This document shows positions 56,575 through 64,000 of a stretch of 64,000 bases of DNA, piece after piece. The notes beneath the pieces were generated by a model. The model searched no databases. It saw nothing but the letters and a program-made list of their open reading frames with translations, and was not told where the DNA came from. Every line of letters starts with the position of its first letter. Position 1 is the first letter of the stretch. The stretch comes from Primulina eburnea (lineage: Eukaryota > Streptophyta > Magnoliopsida > Lamiales > Gesneriaceae). Both the position numbers and the translations under genes were made by a program. The stretch covers positions 31,931,635 through 31,995,634 of the forward strand of contig NC_133103.1 of NCBI RefSeq assembly GCF_022965805.1, read 5' to 3'.

Positions 56575-59500
56575 TTAAGTCTTACCGAACAACTCCGGGT
56601 AGCGAAGCCTCATATCTGTCTCTGACTCCCAAGTGGCCTCTTCCACTGATTGGTTTAACCACCGAACTTTGACTAGCTTAGTCACTTTGTTCCGGAGTCT
56701 GCGCTCCTGTCTGTCGAGGATTTGAGTCGGTCTCTCCTCATAAGACAAATCTGGAGCAAGCTGCAAAGGCTCATAACTCAGAATGTGCGAGGGATTAGCC
56801 AAATATTTTCTTAGCATCGAGACGTGGAACACATTGTGTACTCCGGCCAGATTCGGCGGAAGGGCTACACGATAGGCTAATGTCCCAACTCTGTCAAGAA
56901 TCTCGAACGGTCCAATAAACCTCGGACTCAACTTGCCTCTTTTCCCAAATCTCATAACACCCTTCATGGGTGCTATCTTGACGAAAACGTGATCCCCAAC
57001 GACAAACTCGAGATCTCTCCTCCTCTTATCGGCGTAGCTCTTCTGACGGCTTTGGGCGGTCTTCATTCTGTCACGAATCTTCACCACCACTTCTGCAGTC
57101 TGCTGAACTATCTCTGGGCCTAGATCTGTTCTCTCACCAACTTCATCCCAATGAACTGGCGATCTGCACTTCCGACCATACAACGCTTCATAGGGAGCCA
57201 TACCAATAGATGCTTGGAAGCTGTTGTTGTATGTGAACTCCACTAGAGGTAGTCTAGACACCCAAGTTCCTTGAAAATCAATCATACAGGCTCTCAGTAA
57301 ATCCTCCAGAATCTGGATCACTCGCTCAGACTGGCCATCTGTCTGCGGGTGAAAGGCCGTACTAAACAGTAACTTCGTCCCCATGGCTGCATGCAAGCTC
57401 TTCCAGAAGGACGATGTAAACCTTGGGTCCCTGTCAGACACGATCGAAACTGGGAAACCATGCAAACGGACTATCTCCTTAATATAAAGCTCCGCATACT
57501 GCGTTATGGAGAAAGTCGTCTTCACTGGCAGAAAATGCGCTGACTTAGTGAGTCGGTCCACTATAATCCAAATAGAATTAAAACCTCTGACTGATTTAGG
57601 TAACCCAACGACGAAATCCATAGTGATGTTCTCCCATTTCCACTCTGGGATAGGGAGTGGCTTAAGCAAACCTGCTGGCCTCTGATGCTCTGCCTTCACC
57701 TGCTGACAAGTGAGGCACTCAGATACAAATCTGCGGATGTCTCTCTTCATCCCTGGCCACCAATACAGAATCTGCAGGTCTTTGTACATCTTGGTACCTC
57801 CTGGGTGAATAGAATACGGAGATGCGTGTGCCTCTGTCAGAATATCCTGTCTGATCGAATCAACACTAGGCACCCACATCATGTCTCTGTATCTCACGAT
57901 ACCATCTGACACTGTGTACAAAACACTGCCCTTAGCTTCGTCCTTCAGTCTCCATTTCTGGAGTTGCTCATCTGAAGACTGTCCTGCTCGGATGCGGTCT
58001 AGTAAGTCAGATTTGACTGTCAGATTAGACAGTCTAGGAGCTCTGCCCTTATGATAAATCTCTAGACCAAACTTCTGAATCTCAGACTGAAGCGGTCCCT
58101 GAACTGACAATTGTGCTATGACTGCCACTTTTCTGTTCAAAGCGTCTGCCACGACGTTAGCTTTTCCCGGATGGTAGCTAATCTCGCAATCATAGTCTTT
58201 CACAAGTTCTAACCACCGTCTCTGTCTCATATTCAGCTCTTTCTGCGTGAAGAAATATTTGAGACTTTTGTGATCGGTGAAAATCTGACACTTCTCGCCG
58301 TATAAGTAATATCTCCAAATCTTCAATGCAAAGACAACGGCGGCTAATTCCAAATCGTGAGTCGGGTAGTTCTTCTCATGCACCTTTAACTGCCTGGAAG
58401 CATAAGCTATAACTCGACCCTGCTGCATCAACACTGCTCCTAAGCCGAGTTTGGATGCATCGGTGTATAACACATAGTCCCCTTGCCCTGATGGCATGGC
58501 TAACACCGGTGCTGAAATGAGAGCTTGCTTCAAGGTGTCGAAGCTCTTCTGACATTCATCACTCCACACAAATTTAGCATTTTTCTTGGTTAGTGAAGTG
58601 AGTGGCACTGCTATAGACGAAAATCCCCGAATAAACTTACGGTAGTAACCCGCTTAACCCAAAAAGCTGCGGATCTCTGATGCATTCTTTGGCTCTACCC
58701 ATTCTTTGACAGCTGCCACTTTGGCTGGATCCACTTCAATCCCTCTACTAGACACTATATGCCCCAAAAACGCGACTTTCTGCAACCAGAACTCGCACTT
58801 GCTGAATTTTTCATACAGCTTACGGCTCTGCAAAGTCCGCAAAACTGTCCTCAAATGCTGGTCGTGCTCCTCATGGTTCTTCGAGTATATGAGAATATCG
58901 TCAATGAACACTATGACGAACTGATCGAGGAACGGCTGAAATACTCGGTTCATGAGATCCATGAAAATAGCTGGAGCATTGGTCAATCCAAACGGCATCA
59001 CTAAGAACTCGTAATGCCCGTATCTGGTCCTGAAAGCTGTCTTATGCACATCTGCATCCTTTACTCTCAGTTGGTGATACCCTGATCGAAGATCGATTTT
59101 GGAGAACACGACAGCTCCCTGCAACTGATCGAACAAATCTTCAATTCTAGGCAACGGGTACTTATTCTTGATCGTTACCTTGTTCAACTCACGGTAATCG
59201 ATGCATAGTCTCATGCTCCCATCCTTCTTTTTCACAAAGAGTACTGGTGCGCCCCACGGTGAGAAGCTCGGGCGGATAAACTCCTTGTCTAAGAGTTCTT
59301 GAATCTGCTGTTTGAGTTCTAGCATCTCTGCTGGAGCTAATCTGTACGGTGCCTTAGAGATGGGCACTGTACCTGGCATGAGGTCAATGGCAAACTCCAC
59401 CTCTCTATCTGGTGGAAGGCCTGTGACGTCGTCTGGGAAGACGTCTGGAAATTCATTGACTACTGGCACTTCTGAAATAGAAGGATTGGGCACGTCAGGC

Positions 59501-61239
59501 GCTGCTATAACACTGGCCAAGAAAGCCTGACATCCCTTTGAAATTAATTTCCTCGCCTGCATGCACGAAATCATACGAGGAAAACTTTTCCATCTAGCTG
59601 GCTCGAATAAAAACTGCTCCATACCGAGCGGTCTGACCAACACTGACCTCTTCTGAAAATCGACTAGAACTCTGTTCTTAGTCAGCCAGTCCATGCCCAA
59701 AATGATATCGAACTCTGGCATTGGCAAAACGATCAAATCTGCATACACCAGGTGGCCCTGCAATTCTAGATCAATATCCCTGATCACACTGGTAGCTAAC
59801 AACTCTTCCCCTGATGGGACTGTCGCTGAGAAGTTCAAGTCTAGGCCGATGGACTTGATGTCCAGGTGATTATCAAAGGTCTCTGATATAAAGAAGTGAG
59901 TGGCTCCTGAATCTATCAGTGTAGTTGTAGCTACTCTCTTTATGAAAATGTTCCCTGAGATGCGTTAGCACAACACGACTTATATCCAAAATACTAACGT
60001 TAACCTTACGCATAATAAAATTCAATGTCTTATGCCATTCAAAAGTAATGCTAACAAGATAGTAACCCAAACATATTCAAACAATACTAGTATCCTAAAA
60101 GTCCCCAAATGAAATTTATCTGCAAGACGAGGTAATACTGAGCTTAGGTAGGAAGGTTTACCAGTCAGTAGAGTAGTGTCCGGATCCGCTTCTTGAGCGT
60201 GCATGGCGAATACCCGGCCTTGGGTTGGCTGCTTCCACTGCGGGCACTCCTTAAGCATGTGGTCGGTGGCACCACACTTGAAGCACTTGCCTGATCCATA
60301 CAAGCATGGTCCGGGATGCTGGCGGTTACACTTCTGACAAACAGGGAAATTGCCGAGCTTCTGCGGCGCTCCCTGCTGATGGATAGGACCCTTGCCCTTA
60401 GGTGGTCCTTGGTATGGTTTCTTCCCAGGTTGCCCCTGGTAAGGTTTCTTAAATGGTGGCCGCTGCTGATACTGTTGCTGCTGTTGCGGTGCCTGAAAGG
60501 GCCTCTTGCCCAGGCGATCCTTCTCAATCTCCCTCATGTCCTGTTCTGCTTCCAATGCCCTCGCTACTGCGACCTCATAGGTCATAGGCCCTACCACCTT
60601 CACGTCACGGCGCAAGACTGGCCGCATCCCAAGGAGAAAGTGTCTCACCTTGGCCTGAGCATCATTGGCGATCAAGGGCATAAATTGGCAACCCTTCTCA
60701 AACTTCTGCACATAATCAGCTACGCTGCTATCTCCCTGTCGTAGCGTCATGAACTCCCCAATCAGTTTCGTACGCACTTCCTCAGTGAAGTACTTGGAGT
60801 AGAACACCTCCTTGAACCCATTCCACGTGAGAGTCTGTAGGTTAACTATCACGGATGCGCTCTCCCACCAAACTCTTGCACTCCCATGAAGTAGAAAGAT
60901 AGCGCACCTCACTCGATCAGCATCCTGCAACTCCATGAAATCGAAGATTACCTCGATGGATTTAACCCATCCCTCTGCTATCAATGGGTCCGTCGTCCCT
61001 GAGAATTTATCTGGGTGCATCCTGCTGAACCTCTCGTAGACAGCCTCAGCTCTGGGTCTCGCCCCTGCATCAGCCACTGTCTGGTTACCCATAAACTGGG
61101 CAAAGAACTGAGTCATTCCGGCCATCATCTGGGCCTGCATGTCGGGTGGTGGAGGTGGTGGAGGATTGGCCCTCTCCTCGATTCGAGGCTCTCTGTCCTC
61201 CTCCCTATCTTCTCGGTTAACCTCACGTCTAGGGGGCAT
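56575..61239 (-). pseudogene. Gag-Pol of element I: one stop and one intron-like insertion
   Basis: The start is taken at 61239 (MPPRREVN), as in related gypsy gags; the ATG at 61263 is eight codons further upstream. Order: proline-rich start; gag domain (about residues 90-190); glutamine-rich linker (near 60480); CCHC knuckle CFKCGATDHMLKEC near 60270; a 207-bp interruption at 59955-60161; protease with DSGATHFF near 59910; reverse transcriptase FIDD near 58890; a TAA stop at 58654-58656 just before AGYYRKFI; RNase H (TDASKLGLG); integrase finger and D-D-E core ([24 protein letters not shown]); GPY/F tail; chromodomain EEATWESE; end at 56575. The coding sequence is otherwise open throughout. 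The single stop replaces what is normally leucine in the family. Confidence 0.92.
59955..60161 (-). other. Candidate spliceosomal intron at the gag-protease junction of I
   Basis: The minus strand reads ACTG/GTAAACC at the left end and CATCTCAG/GGAAC at the right. The 207 bp between are T-rich, contain an in-frame TGA, and have no protein similarity to gag or protease. The flanking codons give LLTG on one side and [16 protein letters not shown] on the other, contiguous in related elements. A CTAAC branch-like motif lies about 10 bases before the AG, and TTAAC is further up. I found no target duplication that would make it a transposon. Confidence 0.7.
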
Positions 61240-61459
61240 GCTGTTCCAATAATTACCCAACACGTAAACCCAACATGCATGATTATGATACCAAAATCAA
61301 AAGATGCACATAATTTGAACTTGAAACATATACATGCTGAAATCATGACTTAATGCATAGTACATAGCATAACTCAAAACTTTAAAACTTACAGACTTGA
61401 GGTGTGACTTCGAGAGCTTCTTGCGACTGGCAGTAGGCGTAACCCTTTACAAGAACCTG

Positions 61460-61471
61460 GCTCTGATACCA
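61460..61471 (-). other. Primer-binding site of I (tRNA-iMet)
   Basis: TGGTATCAGAGC two bases inside the LTR boundary (minus strand). About 220 bases of leader separate it from gag. Confidence 0.92.
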
Positions 61472-61473
61472 AC

Positions 61474-62975
61474 TGTAACGTACCGTACTTTTACTACTTG
61501 AAATTTGCGGAAAAGTAAAAATTTTTATTCAAATAAAACATCCGTACGGTCGTCACCTAACATACATAAAATATCTTTAAAATAATCCATCACCAAATAA
61601 AAGTTTGCTAAAAGAACGCTGTCTCAACTCATCTCACATTCAAATCAAAACATCAGAGTATTTTAAAAGTTTGCATAAACATAATCTTGCGGTCCTCGGG
61701 TTTAGCCTGCCGCTCAGCCCAAGCCTGCCCCTTGGTCGCCACCTCCTGTCTCCTACTCATCGTACTCACCTGCATCGATCAAGTCTAGTGAGTCTAAAGA
61801 CTCAACACGTATAAACTGAAAGTAACGAGTACTACATAATAAAAATCGCATGCTTCTTTAAAATAGGACATACATAACTTTAAATTGACTTGCATAAACT
61901 TCAACTTGAAATAAACTTGAACTTGAACATACATACTACGACGTGCCATGAACATAAACTTTTCTTAAACATGCTTTCATACTTCAACGTACTTAACTGC
62001 ATAATTTTACGTGGAGGATATTTCAAAGCAAGTGAACCTTAACATGATAAACGCCTGATCAGACACACCACAGTACTGGGCTGACAGGGACGTATCCACA
62101 GTCGCATACATAAGATCCCTGTTCATGATTTAACAGGCCAGTTGATCCACGTTCATAATTTAACGCTTCACAACCACGATCTAACCCGTTCATAATTTAA
62201 CGGGCGGATTGGTCCTCGTTCATGATTTAACGCTTTCCAATCCTTAACTTTCTTTGGTCACAAGACAATTAGCATACCTCCAAACTTAAACATTTTCTTG
62301 CACGTCAACATACTTACTAGGCGTTGAGGGATTCGTTGGACTTCGACTGGGCCGTTGCTGCGACGTACTTACATGGAATTGCATACTTAACTTGCATAAC
62401 TTAGACGTAAAAATCATACTTACCCCTAAGTTCAATCAACACTTGGGACGTTCTAAAATTTCCCATGACTCGATCATGAAAACATCATATTAAACCTTAA
62501 CTTAAAACCTCAACCAAATTCCAAAGTGAATGAGAGAATGTATCCCAAAAATAGGAGGACACGGACCCCGTGTCTGGGTCCTGGCTTGGGTCCGTGTAGA
62601 TACTGTATGGGGTGTGTGTAGAAAAGCAAGAGAACGGACCCCGTCTAAAGGTCCGGGTCAGGGTCCGTGTAGATACTGTAAAAGGAGTACTCGGAAAGGG
62701 GAGAGGCACGGACCCCGTGCTTAGGTCCGTGTGGAGGTCCGTGTACACTCGGGTCCTAGACATTGCTGAGGGAACGAAGGCACGGACCCCGTGCGGGGGT
62801 CCGGGTAAGGGTCCGTGTGCCTACGTATTTCTGAACCTGCGAGGAAAAACTTACACAATACTTAGTCTCCTAATTAACACATAACGGCACAAGATTTCCA
62901 CAACTCGAGACTATCCTAGGACACCATAGCAGTGAACTAAACTCGTGTAATTGCCTCAACGTGACGACGTTCACC
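61474..62975 (-). repeat. 5' LTR of element I, truncated
   Basis: This matches the first 1.5 kb (plus axis) of 53660-56538 at about 99%, with one added stretch of roughly 25 bp near 61890. The part lost is the 5' end of the LTR (minus strand), but the palindrome array (62560-62820) is kept. Confidence 0.92.
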
Positions 62976-62994
62976 ACATTGAAGTCATACTTCT
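62976..62994. other. Filler at a deletion junction
   Basis: Nineteen bases, ACATTGAAGTCATACTTCT, lie between I's LTR and G's LTR. They can be read as ACATTGA plus AGTCATACTTCT, both of which occur nearby in the palindrome units of the G LTR. This is typical of template-switching repair of a double-strand break. Confidence 0.7.
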
Positions 62995-64000
62995 AAAAAT
63001 TAAAATTTACATTTCTCTCATAGAAGTCATACTTCTATTTTTCTTTACACTTATAAACTCATTTATAAGTCGTTCAACACATTGAACTATTTTCTCCTTT
63101 ATAGAAGTCATACTTCTAATTTTCCTTACGCTTATAAACTCCTTTATAAGCCGTTCAACACATTGAACTATTTTTACTTCTCAACGGGATCTAGAAAGCT
63201 AGTACTTGTGTGGCCCTCAATGGTTCATTGATACAACTAGCCGTGGGTTCACATCTCTATGTGATTCGGACTAAACATGTCCTTATATGAGCATACCCCA
63301 ATTGCTCCATTCTTATTTATCAACACCTTGATAATAAGAACGTCAGAACTCAAGTCTGATAGTACCCAACCAATCACGTTAAACGCCTAGCAGCATCGCT
63401 TACGTGATTCCCTAGGTATCACATGATAGTGCCTGCAAGAACCATTCAATTATGGTTAGCGTACAGTACGGTCCCTTCAACTCATATATCCCGATCGATT
63501 CGACAACCATTGGTTTATCGAGAGTTGTCAATGAATCGATACTATGTGTCATGTCGTAGTTGCATCGATGGTGTAATCTATGAAACCCTTTCATAATTAC
63601 CACCATACTCTGGCCAGAGATTTCGATCTACATACACATGATAACACATAGGATATCCATACCCGAAGGTAAGCGGTGAATCCCCGACTACAATGCATCG
63701 ACTCCTATGTGTTTCGACAGAACACCCAACCTTGCCACCTGATGACCCCATAAGAGTCGGTAAACAAGTCAAAGTGTAATTCTAGCACGTAGAGTCTCAA
63801 TGTTGTCCCGGGTCATAAGGACTAATTCCGTACAACCATAAACTAGGACATTTCCACTCGATAAGTGAGAACCACTTGGAAAGTCCTTTTATGGAGGGTT
63901 GTTCAGTGCACTCTACAAGGAGCACCTATCTGCATGTTCGGACATCACAATGTCCCCTACCAATGAAACATGGTACTCACATCGTAGATACTAGTCCCGA
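62995..64000 (-). repeat. G LTR, copy 3, partial
   Basis: This matches 47641-48650 of copy 2 with rare substitutions, beginning at the AAAAATTAAAATTTAC phrase and running off the right edge. The first 860 bp or so (plus axis) are deleted. Confidence 0.92.

Larger units (their letters stand above)
53660..62975 (-). mobile_element. Element I: Ty3/gypsy chromovirus with truncated 5' LTR
   Basis: On the minus strand: 5' LTR 61474-62975 (only 1.5 of 2.9 kb), primer site, gag-pol with an intron-like insertion, polypurine tract, 3' LTR 53660-56538. The gag (proline-rich start, QQQ-rich tail) and protease differ from those of A, C and D, so it belongs to another chromovirus family. Its coding region is almost intact. 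Confidence 0.93.
37967..64000 (-). mobile_element. Element G: tandem Ty1/copia array (three LTRs, two internal regions)
   Basis: Layout on the plus axis: LTR 37967-40115, internal region 40116-46783 (with H nested), LTR 46784-48933, internal region 48934-53659 (cut by I), LTR part 62995 to beyond the window. All parts lie on the minus strand. Both internal regions keep gag, a protease start, the end of integrase, reverse transcriptase and RNase H, but lack the rest of protease and most of integrase at the same place. Tandem LTR-internal-LTR-internal-LTR forms usually arise by unequal recombination between LTRs. Confidence 0.9.

Overview
This 64 kb window looks like plant nuclear heterochromatin made almost entirely of nested LTR retrotransposons. 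I see no host protein-coding gene, rRNA gene or complete tRNA gene. The evidence for a plant is threefold: Ty3/gypsy chromoviruses with C-terminal chromodomains (Del/Tekay-like), Ty1/copia elements, and primer-binding sites that are all complementary to the 3' end of initiator tRNA-Met (TGGTATCAGAGC or TGGTATCAAGAGC). A eudicot is likely; I cannot assign the species.

Elements are lettered here for reference. B (minus strand, 1-2604) enters from the left edge; only its gag start, primer site and 5' LTR are visible. It sits inside the 5' LTR of A (plus strand, 2605-18467). A's 5' LTR is split again by C (minus strand, 3801-11365), a young, complete chromovirus with near-identical 1448 bp LTRs and a GTGCA target duplication. 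A's own gag-pol (11932-16460) is broken by stops and frameshifts. J (18470-20155) is a probable minus-strand copia solo LTR. D (plus, 20161-35521) is a decayed chromovirus with a truncated 5' LTR; its 3' LTR is split by E (plus, 26219-33979, TSD TGCCG), a non-autonomous element with young LTRs but a ruined pol. D is inserted in F (plus), of which only the end of pol and the 3' LTR (35522-37931) remain.

From 37967 to the right edge lies G (minus strand), a Ty1/copia element in tandem form, LTR-internal-LTR-internal-LTR. Both internal regions lack the same block of protease and integrase. The first internal region contains H (44891-46501), a gypsy solo LTR related to F, with TSD CCGGA. The second contains I (minus, 53660-62975), a chromovirus with 2.9 kb LTRs. 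I's right LTR, the adjoining G leader and part of the third G LTR were lost in one deletion at about 62975.

Three shared architectural features stand out beyond the nesting. (1) Nearly every LTR family carries an array of short GC-rich palindromes with a family-specific sequence. In A, B, D and E it ends about 43-48 bp upstream of the TATA box. (2) The R regions of A, B, D and E contain a roughly 60-nt block bounded by consensus splice sites, and F/H contain an analogous 40-41 nt block. Together with a conserved acceptor upstream of gag, this suggests spliced leaders that could remove the primer site from gag mRNA. (3) Element I has a 207 bp GT-AG intron-like insertion exactly at the gag-protease junction.
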